Shown in pieces: positions 27,914 through 36,891 of a DNA stretch of 64,000 nucleotides. The DNA comes from Novosphingobium resinovorum (lineage in GTDB: Bacteria > Pseudomonadota > Alphaproteobacteria > Sphingomonadales > Sphingomonadaceae): positions 868,001-932,000 of the forward strand of contig NZ_CP017076.1 in the NCBI RefSeq assembly GCF_001742225.1, in the 5' to 3' direction. Numbering within the stretch: position 1 is the stretch's first letter; every line of letters begins with the position of its first letter. The notes beneath the pieces are model-generated. The model saw nothing but the letters and a program-made list of their open reading frames with translations. It was not told the DNA's origin and did no database searches. The translations under genes and the position numbers were made by a program.

Positions 27914-29107
27914 TCATGACACGGTTTCCCGGATCGGTAGAAGCTTTCCCGGTGGCGCGCGCGGTTGCCGCCAGCGTTCAAAGGTCTCGATAATAATCAT
28001 GCGACCGCCGCAACACGGGCATGGTGGGCGCAGGTCCGCCGGTTCTTGCTCACTGAGATCTTCAGGCTCGGGCGCAACGTTGAGCAGATCGCGAGCAAGG
28101 GCCAGGTTGGCCTTTCGGTATGCGCCAGCAAGCATGCCGTAGTGCCGGATGCGGTGGAAGCCGCGCGGTAGGACATGGGTCAGGAAGCGCCGGATGAACT
28201 CGTCGACCGGGAGGGCCATGACGCGCTGGCGATCGGCTCCATCGCGGCGGTAATCCTTGTAGCGCAAGGTGACGTTGGCGCCATCGAAGGCCAGTATCCG
28301 CCGGTTCGATATGGCAACCCGGTGCGTATAGCGCGACAGATAGGCCAAGACGGCCTCGGGTCCTGCGAACGGCGGCTTGGCGTAGACCACCCAGCGCTTC
28401 TTGCGGACCGGAGCGATATGACGCTGGAACGCCCGGCGATCGCTCAGCGGCAGGAGCGTTCCGAAGAAGGCCAGCTTGCCGCTGTCGTGGAGCTGGGTCA
28501 GCCGGGTAAGGAACAGCCGGCGGAACAGCTTGCCCAGAACCCGAACTGGCAGAAGGAAGGCGGGACGCGAGGATATCCAGCGCGTCCCGTCTGAGGCCAG
28601 GCCTCCACCCGGCACGACCATGTGAACATGCGGGTGGTGCGTCATGGACGAACCCCACGCGTGCAACACCGCGGTGATGCCGATGCGCGCGCCGAGATGT
28701 TTGGGATCGGCCGCGATCGTCAACATGGTTTCGGACGCAGTGCGGAACAGCAGGTCGTAGAGCCGCGCCTTGTTGTGGAAGGCGATCTCGGCGATCTGCG
28801 CTGGTAGCGTGAAGACGACGTGGAAGTAGCCCACTGGCAGCAGATCGGCCTCGCGTTCCGCCAGCCAGGTGCGCGCTGCCGCACCCTGGCACTTGGGGCA
28901 GTGCCGGTTGCGGCAACTGTTGTAGGCGATGCGCCAGTGCCCGCAGTCCTCGCAGGTCTCGACATGACCGCCCAAGGCAGCGGTGCGGCAGTTCTCGATC
29001 GCGGTCATCACCTTGAGCTGTGTCAGGCTCAGATGGCCGATGTGGGCCGCCCGATAGGCCGGCCCAGCAGCGCGGAAGATGTCGGCGACCTCATGGTCGG
29101 TGCGCAC
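27914..29107 (-). CDS. IS91-family HUH (rolling-circle) transposase
   Basis: The 397-residue protein has an N-terminal zinc-binding region ('CEDCGHW', 'NRHCPKCQG') and the HUH metal-binding motif 'HHPHVHMVVPGGG' near residue 165. A transposase_32 core follows ('KRWVVYAKPPFAGPEAVLAYLSRYTHRVAISN'), then a C-terminal Cys pair ('PCPCCGGRM'). Its catalytic Tyr is probably in 'LAYLSRYTHR'. The gene is intact and follows the recombinase gene with a 3-bp gap. It would transpose by nicking one end and copying a single strand, sometimes with neighbouring DNA. Confidence 0.93.
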   Translation of the reverse strand: MRTDHEVADIFRAAGPAYRAAHIGHLSLTQLKVMTAIENCRTAALGGHVETCEDCGHWRIAYNSCRNRHCPKCQGAAARTWLAEREADLLPVGYFHVVFTLPAQIAEIAFHNKARLYDLLFRTASETMLTIAADPKHLGARIGITAVLHAWGSSMTHHPHVHMVVPGGGLASDGTRWISSRPAFLLPVRVLGKLFRRLFLTRLTQLHDSGKLAFFGTLLPLSDRRAFQRHIAPVRKKRWVVYAKPPFAGPEAVLAYLSRYTHRVAISNRRILAFDGANVTLRYKDYRRDGADRQRVMALPVDEFIRRFLTHVLPRGFHRIRHYGMLAGAYRKANLALARDLLNVAPEPEDLSEQEPADLRPPCPCCGGRMIIIETFERWRQPRAPPGKLLPIRETVS

Positions 29108-29110
29108 GCC

Positions 29111-30022
29111 TCAGCCGTCTGGCGATGCCTGAGGTCGAGGGGCCGGAAGCACGGCCAGCTTGTCGAGTGGACTGACGACGTTTCTCAAGGTGCGGGTGGC
29201 CACCTGGGTATAGAGCGCCGTGGTGTTCAACTTGGCGTGTCCGAGCAACGCCTGGATAATGCGGATATCGATGCCGTCTTCAAGCAGGTGGGTGGCAAAG
29301 CTATGCCGCAGGGTATGCGGCCCGACCCGCTTCGTGATGCCGGCAGCACGTGCTGCCTCGGCCGCAATACGATGTATCTGGCGATAACATATGGGCTTGA
29401 GGTAATGCTGTCCCGGGAACAGCCAGCCATCGCGGTGCATGACGCCCTGGTCCCGTCCTTCCTTCCACCACGCGCGCAGGAGATACAGCAGGTCCTTCGG
29501 GAGCATGGCATTGCGATGCCCGCCGCCTTTGCCGCATTCCACCCGGAGCAGCATGCGCTCGCCATCAACATCCCTGACCCTGAGCTTGGATACCTCTGAC
29601 GCGCGCAGGCCTGCGCCATACGCGACGGACAGGATTGCCTGATGCTTGAGGCTGGTCGTCGCCCCCAACATCCGCGTCACTTCTTCGCGGCTGAGCACCG
29701 TGGGCAAGGATCGGGGATGCTTTACCCGGTAGAGCTTGCGGGTCAGGTCCGGACGATCAATCGTATGCGTGTAGAAGAAGCGCAGCGCCGATACGATGCT
29801 GTTCAACGTTGGCCCACCAAGCCCTGCCTCCCGCTGATCCAGCTGAAACTGGCGCAGATCTTCTCCGCTGGCCGTGTCGGGAGGACGGCCCAGCCATGTA
29901 GCGAACCGCTCTACGTCTCGCAGGTAGTTGCGCTGCGTGGCACGCGACAGGTGGCGCAGGTCCATATCTTCGACCATGCGCTCGCGCAGGGTCCGGGGCG
30001 GCGTCATCACGGTAGTGTTCAT
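29111..30022 (-). CDS. tyrosine recombinase of the IS91-type element
   Basis: The 303-residue XerC/D-like protein has its catalytic residues intact: Arg in 'GAGLRASEVSKL', Lys in 'ECGKGGGHRNA', His and Arg in 'PHTLRHSFATHLL', His in 'LLGHAKLNT' and Tyr in 'TALYTQVA'. It retains the C-terminal tail ('VVSPLDKLAVLP') that copy 1 lost. A GAGGAG ribosome-binding site precedes the ATG. Its role in IS91-type transposition is not well understood; resolving circular or co-integrate forms is plausible. Confidence 0.93.
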   Translation of the reverse strand: MNTTVMTPPRTLRERMVEDMDLRHLSRATQRNYLRDVERFATWLGRPPDTASGEDLRQFQLDQREAGLGGPTLNSIVSALRFFYTHTIDRPDLTRKLYRVKHPRSLPTVLSREEVTRMLGATTSLKHQAILSVAYGAGLRASEVSKLRVRDVDGERMLLRVECGKGGGHRNAMLPKDLLYLLRAWWKEGRDQGVMHRDGWLFPGQHYLKPICYRQIHRIAAEAARAAGITKRVGPHTLRHSFATHLLEDGIDIRIIQALLGHAKLNTTALYTQVATRTLRNVVSPLDKLAVLPAPRPQASPDG

Positions 30023-30216
30023 TGTTCGACTCCTCAGTTGAAGGAGCCGATAGAGTCTGCCTGCGCTCGCCTGCGCTCAAGTCAGGCGCATCGCAGGCGT
30101 GGCCCGCACGACATCAAGGTCATAGGCCAATCCCGCGCAGCGGGTTCGTACAAGTCCCAACATCGGACCGGTATCGCCTCGTTTTCATCCAGATAACACT
30201 GCTCAAGATAGCTTGC

Positions 30217-32994
30217 TCATCCGAGCCCGATTCCGCCGCTCTGCGCTGGGCTGTCGCTGGCAACAATGCCTGCCCCGCGCGATGACGCAACGGCAGCCTG
30301 CCGCTCCCCGGTCCTGGTCTCGATCGCACCGGCCAGCTTCTCCTTACTGTCAGTATAGACAGCAGCGTGCTGCCGGGCACGGCTGATCGCCACATAGGCG
30401 GACCTTGCATCCACAGTATTCGCGCGGAAGCTTTCCAGATGCGTCATCGACCGATCAGCCGTCGCGCCTTGGCTGCCATGCACAGTGCCTACCCACCCGT
30501 GCCGGATATGCCGGTCACCGGTGCTGTCGAGCGACAAGGTATGCTCGCGCCCGCGGGCATCGACGGTTGTCAAAGTGCGCGTTTCAGTATCAATGCCGAT
30601 CACCGCCGCGGTCGCGCCATTCACCCGGCCAGCCTGACGATCGTTACGGGTAAACTGGACCCGGTCGCCAGTCGCAAATTCACGCTGCACTTCACTGAAG
30701 GCCTCCACCTGCCCCCGCCCCCACTTATCGAGGCGCCAATCGATGGCACGCCCGTGTCGGTCGTGAAGCGCGATCCGATTGGCATCGCCGTCGACGCGCG
30801 CAACCCGGTAAGCCTTCCCCCTCTCAACGCCATGACGTTCATAGCCGCGCCGGAACGTCACCACATCGCCGATCTCGTACCCGCGCGCATGGCGGGCCTC
30901 CTCGCGGGTCAGCCCCTTGCTCTCCAGCGTCGCCACGGAGACCGCCTCGCCCCGGATCGTACCGTCCTTGCGCAGTTCAGCCCGAATAGCCTGCGTCAGC
31001 AGCTCGCGACCCTCGCGCGTCGTATCCATGACCAAGGTCCGCTCCCGCTCTTTGACGGAGAGCGCTGCATAGTCCCGGGCCATAGCGATACGCCGATCGG
31101 CAACATCGGCAAGCTCGGCGACGCGCCCACCGCCTCGGTCCAGGGCTTCCAGTGCCCGCTTCCCGTCGCCAGCAATCGTCGCCGCCACCGCTTCGCGCGT
31201 AAGGTCGTTCTGCTGCCGCACGATCTTGTCGAGCACGAAGGTCCGCATGCCGGCGTCCTGAAGCTGACCGAACGCCCTACCGGCCTCGACACTGCCAAGC
31301 TGCTTCACGTCGCCGACCAAAACCATGCGCGCATTTGCCCGTTCGGCCATGCCGAGCAGACGCGCCATGTCACGCGCACCGACCATCGAGGCCTCGTCCA
31401 CGATCCAGGCTTCGCGGGACTTGCCCGCCTCGGCTATGAGCTGCTCGCCCGTCAGCACAGCCTTGGCGACCGTCTCGCCTGTCGTGCCTATTGCCTCACC
31501 CAGCACCGCTGCAGCGGCAGCCGTGGGCGCAAAGGCGCGGACCTGGTATCCGGCACTGCGCATGCCGTCTGCATATGTCGCGAGCACCGTGGTCGTTTTC
31601 GCCGTGCCGGCATAGCCCTGCACGCCCGCGACACGGTCGTGCCCCGCCAGCAGGCCAATGGTAGCAGCCTGCTGGCCCTGCGTCCACTTATGCCCTTCTG
31701 CCTCGGCGAAGAACGCGGCCGTGGTGACAATCCGGGCAGCGTCCTTTCGCGCATGCGGCGCTGCGGCTGCATCCCGCCCGGCATGCTCGATTGCCAGCAT
31801 CCGGCGTTCAGTGGCCACCGCCTCACGTGTCGTGAAGCCCTGCCCCGCCGCCCCCCGTTCGCGTGCAACCAGTTCACCACCTGCTCGTGCCCTACCGACA
31901 GCTGCAGCAATCTCGGCCGCGCTCGCCTTGCCGCCCGCATGTTCGCCCGCGCGCGCTTCCAGCGCGGCGGCACCAAACACCGCCTCACGCTCGGATAGCT
32001 GACGCGCCGCCGCCGCGACAGCCAGCGTAGCGGCGACCTCCGCCCTGCCCGTCTCCGCCAACCCGCGTGGCCCATCCTTTGCCGCGCGGCTCTCCGCAGC
32101 TGCGATCGCCGCGATGCGCTCGGCCTCCCCGAACCCGGCCGCATCGGCCTGGGCCCGCCAGCCCGGCACCAGCGCCTCGCGCGGGATCTCTTCCTTGGCC
32201 TGACGGGTGGCCAGCGTCAGCGTCGCCTTCTCGGCAGCGGTCGCATTGGCCCGGGTCTTGCCGCGCTCGGCCAATGCGGCTTCCACCTGATCACCCCGCG
32301 CGCTGAACTGCCGGATCGCCGCCTCGGGAACGGCTGCCAGCTCGAACATCGAGCCCTTGGCCTCCCGCAGCGCATAGCCGAGCTGGCGCGCCTCCTGCGC
32401 CAGCGCCTGCCGGTAGATCGCGCCTGCATCCTTGTAGATGCGGAAGAATGAGAGGCTTTCCAGACTTCGCCACACGCCGGCCCTGTCCTGGGTGGCGTTG
32501 AGGATCACGGCATGGGTGTGAAGCTGGGGATCCTGTGCGCGGCTGGTGTTGTGGCGGAAGGTCGCAACCGCCAGCTTGCCGGTCTCAACCGTCTTGATCT
32601 CGCCGCCCTCGCGAACCCGGGTCGCCGCGCCGTGCCGCTCGATATAGTCGAGGGCCGTGCGCACCGCCTTGTCGTGAGCGCCAACAAGCCGCCGGTCACC
32701 GGCGACCTCGGCCATGATCGACACTGACTTGGGCGCGGAGAAAGTCACATCCCAGCCCGGCCGATGCTCCCGCTCACCGTTGCGGATGGTCCCAAGCTTC
32801 TGGCCATTGGGCAGTTGGCCTTCGAGGCCGCTTCTGAAGGCGGCGCGGTCCACTTCGCCGACCAGCCCCAGCGCCTTGGCACCCTCGCCGAACCAGGCGC
32901 TCGGCGCTTCGCCGCCTTCCGAGTAATAATCGTCTGCTTCGTAGTAGCTGGAAGCCTGCGCGGCGCTCTTCAGAGCTGCGACGCTGGCAACCAC
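30217..32994 (-). CDS. MobF conjugative relaxase/helicase (TrwC/TraI type)
   Basis: The 925-residue protein nicks oriT and unwinds the strand to be transferred. The N-terminal relaxase has two Tyr pairs (Tyr17-18 and Tyr23-24 in 'SSYYEADDYYS') and the three-His metal site (His148, His159 and His161 in 'RHNTSRAQDPQLHTHAVI'). The C-terminal superfamily I helicase has a Walker A 'GYAGTAKTTT' (about 460-469), Walker B-like 'IVDEASMV' and motifs 'GDVKQLGSVEAG' and 'GTVHGSQGATAD'. All motifs look intact. It is somewhat shorter than TraI of F but close to TrwC of R388. It follows the coupling-protein gene without a gap. Confidence 0.95.
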   Translation of the reverse strand: MVASVAALKSAAQASSYYEADDYYSEGGEAPSAWFGEGAKALGLVGEVDRAAFRSGLEGQLPNGQKLGTIRNGEREHRPGWDVTFSAPKSVSIMAEVAGDRRLVGAHDKAVRTALDYIERHGAATRVREGGEIKTVETGKLAVATFRHNTSRAQDPQLHTHAVILNATQDRAGVWRSLESLSFFRIYKDAGAIYRQALAQEARQLGYALREAKGSMFELAAVPEAAIRQFSARGDQVEAALAERGKTRANATAAEKATLTLATRQAKEEIPREALVPGWRAQADAAGFGEAERIAAIAAAESRAAKDGPRGLAETGRAEVAATLAVAAAARQLSEREAVFGAAALEARAGEHAGGKASAAEIAAAVGRARAGGELVARERGAAGQGFTTREAVATERRMLAIEHAGRDAAAAPHARKDAARIVTTAAFFAEAEGHKWTQGQQAATIGLLAGHDRVAGVQGYAGTAKTTTVLATYADGMRSAGYQVRAFAPTAAAAAVLGEAIGTTGETVAKAVLTGEQLIAEAGKSREAWIVDEASMVGARDMARLLGMAERANARMVLVGDVKQLGSVEAGRAFGQLQDAGMRTFVLDKIVRQQNDLTREAVAATIAGDGKRALEALDRGGGRVAELADVADRRIAMARDYAALSVKERERTLVMDTTREGRELLTQAIRAELRKDGTIRGEAVSVATLESKGLTREEARHARGYEIGDVVTFRRGYERHGVERGKAYRVARVDGDANRIALHDRHGRAIDWRLDKWGRGQVEAFSEVQREFATGDRVQFTRNDRQAGRVNGATAAVIGIDTETRTLTTVDARGREHTLSLDSTGDRHIRHGWVGTVHGSQGATADRSMTHLESFRANTVDARSAYVAISRARQHAAVYTDSKEKLAGAIETRTGERQAAVASSRGAGIVASDSPAQSGGIGLG

Positions 32995-34851
32995 TTACAG
33001 CGCTCCCCCGGCGGTGCGGTCCTCGCCCGTTTCCCGCGTCGCTGCCCCTTGAGCAGGCGATGATGTCGGCTCCGACTTTGGGTCTGGCGCCGGCCCCTGT
33101 CCCGATACCGCCGCAGTCCCCAGAGGCACCGTAGGCTCCGCGATGTCAGGCCGCTCCATATGCGATCGACTGATCGCCACGCGCGCGATCGGCAAGCCGG
33201 ACAAGCGCAGAAAGCCGGTCAGCGGCGGCAAGTGACCGATCTCGCTGTCGAGCACGATCTGCTTGGTCTGCCGTAAGGTCGAGAGCGAACCCTTGTCGCT
33301 CATGGCGTCGCTGTCGAGTGAGGCGCTCGAGCGATGCTCTTCGATCTCGGACCGCCCCAGCAGCTCGGTCGCCCATCGAGTACTCTCGGGATCGCCCAGA
33401 CGCATGACAAGCTGTGTTCCGGTCTGACCGACGATCGTGCCAGTCGCATGCTGGCCGTAGGTTTCCCGCAGCTGACCGATCGCCTGAAAGGCAATCACCA
33501 CCGCCGCCCCGAACTTGCGCCCCTCCGGGAGCAAGGTCAGCAACCCCGATGCGCGCGGCAGCGCCGGCAATTCGTCCATGATCAGCCACGCCCGGGGCGC
33601 GCCGTGGATCGGCCGGTCCAGGATCGCGGCAACGGCGCAGTCCAGCCAGCAGCCGAGCAGCGGTTTTGCCGCAGCAAAATTGCGCTTGCGCGAAGCCAGG
33701 AATATCCAGGGCTTGGCGCCTTCGACATCCGGCAGCCGCTGATAGAAGTCGTCGAAGCTGAGGCGGGGCCCATCCCCCGGCGCCCGCTTCAATGAGCCGA
33801 CGATCTTCGCCGCTTCGGCGAGGCAGAACAGCACGCTCGCGGTCGCCTTGTCGGCATCCTTCTGGAATACCCGCGATGCTTCGGTCCCGCGCGTCAGGGT
33901 CGCCAGTTGATCGGGCGTCATGTCGCGAAGGGCATAGACCAGTTCGCCGATACTGCCCCTGCCCTGCTCCCACAGACGCCGGATCACAGCAGCGGCGACG
34001 AGCCGGGCCTGGTCGTACCAGACATCATCGCCCGCCGCGTTGCCTCCGGGTTTCGCCACGATGAACCCCGCCAGCCTGTCGGCATCGGAGGCGGAGCGCA
34101 CGTCATCGAACGGGTTCCAGTAGGCGCACCGCTCGTCGAAGGGATTGAGGATCAGGTCTCCGCGTTCGGGACGGTAGTAGCGCGCGACATAACCGCCATC
34201 GACGTCATGCACGAATGCATGCTGACCTCGCCGTTCCACCTCATCGAGCAGCGCCCAGATCGCCGTCGTCTTGCCGGTGCCCGTCGCACCGGCGAACAGG
34301 AAGTGCCGCGCCTCCTCGCTCTCAGGCACCGGCACCCTGCCGATCGTCACCGGACGTGTCCCAGCGCCAACCGAGACCATGCGCGCGAGCGTCTTTGCAT
34401 CCACCCGCTCAGCGCCGCGCACCGTGCGGTCGCGGCCGGCGCGCTCGCCTTCCGCCAACCAGGCCCGGCGACGCCAACGGTACAGCGGTACGCCAATGGC
34501 GATCCCGCACAGCATCGCACAGATCCCCATCCGCCACAGCAGGCGCTTGAAGGCACGGGTGGCCGGACTTTCGGGAGCGAGGATTTCATCACGCACCGCA
34601 ACCCGGGCGCGCGCCTCGTATGTCTGGAGGTTGCGGCCGAACGGATCCAGGAGTTCACGTCCCTGAACCTTGAGATAAAGGCTGGCCCCGCGCCGGGTGA
34701 GGTCGGGCGCCGTCTTCCATCCCGCAAAGGCGCCTACACCGGCACACACCAGGATCAGGATCGCCGCCACCTGGGCCCGGGCGTTGATGCCGGCCCAGAT
34801 CCGGTTCTGGCTCGCCTGACCGCGCGAGAGAATTTCTGCGCGGCGCGTCAT
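32995..34851 (-). CDS. type IV coupling protein (TrwB/TraD family)
   Basis: The 618-residue membrane ATPase would deliver the relaxase-DNA complex to a type IV secretion channel. Two N-terminal membrane segments (about 27-45 and 105-124) anchor it. The ATPase domain has Walker A 'GATGTGKTT' (188-196) and Walker B 'AWLIMDELPAL' near residue 400. The motif 'QAIGQLRETYG' is typical of the family. The C-terminus is Pro- and Ser-rich and disordered. No secretion-channel genes are present in the window, so it must use a channel encoded elsewhere. Confidence 0.93.
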   Translation of the reverse strand: MTRRAEILSRGQASQNRIWAGINARAQVAAILILVCAGVGAFAGWKTAPDLTRRGASLYLKVQGRELLDPFGRNLQTYEARARVAVRDEILAPESPATRAFKRLLWRMGICAMLCGIAIGVPLYRWRRRAWLAEGERAGRDRTVRGAERVDAKTLARMVSVGAGTRPVTIGRVPVPESEEARHFLFAGATGTGKTTAIWALLDEVERRGQHAFVHDVDGGYVARYYRPERGDLILNPFDERCAYWNPFDDVRSASDADRLAGFIVAKPGGNAAGDDVWYDQARLVAAAVIRRLWEQGRGSIGELVYALRDMTPDQLATLTRGTEASRVFQKDADKATASVLFCLAEAAKIVGSLKRAPGDGPRLSFDDFYQRLPDVEGAKPWIFLASRKRNFAAAKPLLGCWLDCAVAAILDRPIHGAPRAWLIMDELPALPRASGLLTLLPEGRKFGAAVVIAFQAIGQLRETYGQHATGTIVGQTGTQLVMRLGDPESTRWATELLGRSEIEEHRSSASLDSDAMSDKGSLSTLRQTKQIVLDSEIGHLPPLTGFLRLSGLPIARVAISRSHMERPDIAEPTVPLGTAAVSGQGPAPDPKSEPTSSPAQGAATRETGEDRTAGGAL

Positions 34852-34880
34852 CGATCAGACTTTGCCCCGACGTAGCGCCA

Positions 34881-35291
34881 TCAGAAATCGGCCTTCGCTT
34901 TGGCGAGCTGCCGATCGAATATCCGATCCGCGTCGAGCGCGATCTGTTTCAGGCGCTCCTCGCCTTGTCCGGGCTCTGCAAGCGCCGCCGCATAGGCAGC
35001 ACCGGCCGCGTAGAGGGTGCGCTGGATCAATCGATCGGTCAGTTCCGAACGTGTCGCCAGCCGGTCTATCGCCTCGCGCAATTCCTCCACCTCAGCGTTC
35101 GTGGGAAGCGCAGCGGCAGTGCTGTCAGAACCAGCCGGCTCGGCGCCCCTGCCCCCGACCAGCGCTGCGATGCCAAGCTCCAGCGCGCGCACCGTCGCCT
35201 GATAGAGCGGCAAGCCAACGTCCGCCGCGTAGCCTTTTAACGCGGCAGCCTGAGTATCTGTTACTCTGCCTGTCAGCATCACACGTGCCAT
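34881..35291 (-). CDS. relaxosome accessory / DNA-binding protein (putative)
   Basis: From the ATG at 35291 the protein has 136 residues. The N-terminal 'MARVMLTGRVTDTQAAALKGYAADVGLPLYQATVRALELG' pattern has the look of a ribbon-helix-helix DNA-binding domain. An Ala-rich helical C-terminus contains 'ELTDRLIQRTLYAAGAAYA'. It lies between the coupling-protein gene and the candidate oriT, where TrwA-like accessory proteins are usually encoded. The role is inferred from position and fold impression; no family was firmly recognised. Confidence 0.6.
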   Translation of the reverse strand: MARVMLTGRVTDTQAAALKGYAADVGLPLYQATVRALELGIAALVGGRGAEPAGSDSTAAALPTNAEVEELREAIDRLATRSELTDRLIQRTLYAAGAAYAAALAEPGQGEERLKQIALDADRIFDRQLAKAKADF

Positions 35292-35435
35292 AGCCGCCCA
35301 CCTCGACAGTATGCGAAGAGAATACGCGACTTTGAAAATAAGTACAGACTGCGTTGACACCGCTTTCCATGTATGTTGCCATTGGTCATCTGGTCACTGC
35401 GACCACATATCGACTACGCTATGGAGGCAGCACAC

Positions 35436-35450
35436 GTGCGTAGGGTGTGG
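35436..35450 (+). other. candidate origin of transfer (oriT nic site)
   Basis: GTGCGTAGGGTGTGG resembles the nic region of plasmid F (TTGCGTGGGGTGT|GG), with only one difference over GCGTGGGGTGTGG. The expected cut is between 35448 and 35449. It sits between the relaxase/coupling genes and a rightward gene set, the usual place for a MobF oriT. An inverted repeat, TGGTC/GACCA, lies near 35390-35405, and a hairpin follows at 35462. Confidence 0.7.
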
Positions 35451-35461
35451 ACAAAAACAGA

Positions 35462-35478
35462 GCGAGGCAAAGCCTCGC
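35462..35478. repeat. hairpin next to oriT
   Basis: GCGAGGC, loop AAA and GCCTCGC form a perfect 7-bp stem. It lies 12 bp past the proposed nic site and could be part of oriT or a short terminator. Confidence 0.55.
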
Positions 35479-35515
35479 CCCTTCTTCCTTCCGAATACTT
35501 ACCCGGGCGTTCATC

Positions 35516-35887
35516 ATGGCGCTGAGCGGGTTCGCCTCCGGCGCCCTGGTGGCGGCTCCGATGGCGGCGGTGCTGACGTGGCTGACGGTCACCTGGCAGC
35601 AGCACGTCGACGTCAGGGTCGAGCGCGACACCGCCGTCGTGCGCGCCGACAGGGCCGCATTCGACGCGGGGTTCAAGCGCGACTGGCAGGCGATGGCGGG
35701 GCGGCGGACGGAGTGGGAAGCGGAGCCGGCATCAGGGTCGACCGGGTGCGATCCGAAGGCCGCAGCCGAGCTCGCGCGCCTGCGCCAGCGGGCAAGCGAG
35801 CTCGAGCAAAGACTGGCGGGAAGCTCCGCGAACCGCGCTGCTGACGCGCAGGAGCTTCGCGCTCTGATGAAGGAGAACGACCGATGA
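35516..35887 (+). CDS. small membrane-anchored coiled-coil protein
   Basis: The 123-residue protein starts at the ATG at 35516. It has one hydrophobic segment (about 5-27, 'GFASGALVAAPMAAVLTWLTV') and then a charged helical region with heptad-like spacing ('AAELARLRQRASELEQRLAG'), probably a coiled coil. I recognise no family. The stop overlaps the next start (ATGA), so it is co-transcribed with the lipoprotein gene. It resembles in layout the small entry-exclusion or Rz-like proteins of mobile elements, but that is a guess. Confidence 0.55.
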   Translation: MALSGFASGALVAAPMAAVLTWLTVTWQQHVDVRVERDTAVVRADRAAFDAGFKRDWQAMAGRRTEWEAEPASGSTGCDPKAAAELARLRQRASELEQRLAGSSANRAADAQELRALMKENDR

Positions 35888-36891
35888 TCTCGGTGCGTTT
35901 TGCCGGTCCTTGCCTGATGCTAGTGGTGGTGTCGGCATGTGGTTCGGGCGGACCATCGCTCTCGGGATCGGCTTCGGAAAGTTCGGGCTCGAGCTCGGGC
36001 TTGTCGAGCCTGTGGGAGAAGGTGCGCGCGCTCGGCTTTGAAACCGGCAAGACTTACGAGATGCCGGCGGCCGGCATCATGGCTGATGCCTTCCTCACCG
36101 ATATCGCGGCGCGCGGCATGCCGCTCGATGCCCTTGCGCGCATCCTCCTCTCACCGGGTGAACAAGGGCGGCCACGCTTCGACGTGGCCGTCGAGGCGCA
36201 TGTCGTGCCCACCCGCGCAGAGATTGCCGAGACTGGCATCGACAAGATGCGTAGCATAACCCCGCTCGATCCCGATCACATCGTCTACGCCGCTCCCATC
36301 GCGCTCGCCATGCAGCCGCGCAAGGGTTGGGAGGTGCAGGCGATCGACGACCGCCGCGTCGATCCGCAATTCGACACACCATTCTTCCGCGCTCATCGCC
36401 GGCCGTCGACCTATGACGAGGAACTCCACATCCGCTACATGGAGATGCTGGCGATCTCGGCGATCTACACCAACACCGTGTTCGCGCTGATTGACGAAGA
36501 GCTTGGCTCCTCCCGCCTGTCTGACCCGGAGGCTGCCCGCAGGCAGGTGCTGATCACGTTTCAGGCGATCCCGATGGATACCCTGAAAGCAGCGCTTACA
36601 GAGGCAGCGAACGAGGTGGTCGGTGGCCGCTTCTCCACCGACCTCACCGGCTCGGGCAACATCCACTTCACGCATATTCCGGCTGGCGATTTTGTCGCCG
36701 ATCCGCGTGGGCTGACCTGGACCAGGGCCGGAGGCGTCTGGTTCGGCGATGGCCGGATCAACGGGCAGACCGTCAATCTGCGGCTCGCCTCGACATCATC
36801 GGTGTCGCAGCGCCAGGCGCAGACCGGAACGCAGGGCACGAACGCTGACGCGAAGGTGGAGGGAGGTGCGAGTGTTGGTCCGGTTCAATAG
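35884..36891 (+). CDS. lipoprotein of unknown function
   Basis: The 335-residue protein has a short signal peptide with a lipobox ('LVVVSAC', Cys about 19), followed by a Ser/Gly-rich linker ('SGSASESSGSSSGLSSL'). The remaining 285 residues look like one folded domain, with segments such as 'TGKTYEMPAAGIMADAFLTDIAARG' in the first third and 'TGSGNIHFTHIPAGDFV' near the end. I do not recognise the family. It is the second gene of a rightward operon that begins next to the candidate oriT, so it would enter a recipient early. Confidence 0.65.
   Translation: MISVRFAGPCLMLVVVSACGSGGPSLSGSASESSGSSSGLSSLWEKVRALGFETGKTYEMPAAGIMADAFLTDIAARGMPLDALARILLSPGEQGRPRFDVAVEAHVVPTRAEIAETGIDKMRSITPLDPDHIVYAAPIALAMQPRKGWEVQAIDDRRVDPQFDTPFFRAHRRPSTYDEELHIRYMEMLAISAIYTNTVFALIDEELGSSRLSDPEAARRQVLITFQAIPMDTLKAALTEAANEVVGGRFSTDLTGSGNIHFTHIPAGDFVADPRGLTWTRAGGVWFGDGRINGQTVNLRLASTSSVSQRQAQTGTQGTNADAKVEGGASVGPVQ

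Larger units (their letters stand above)
27683..30148 (-). mobile_element. IS91-type element with tyrosine recombinase, copy 2 (intact)
   Basis: On the minus strand the element begins with CGAACCCGCTGCGCGGGA near 30148 and ends with GAAACCCCCATAGCTCATC near 27683. Both ends match copy 1. It encodes an intact recombinase and an intact HUH transposase, 3 bp apart, in one transcription unit. It is inverted relative to copy 1. Confidence 0.75.

Noticed and set aside
30367..31998. 543-residue plus-strand frame opposite the relaxase
   Set aside because: The relaxase on the other strand has all catalytic motifs; this frame has none.
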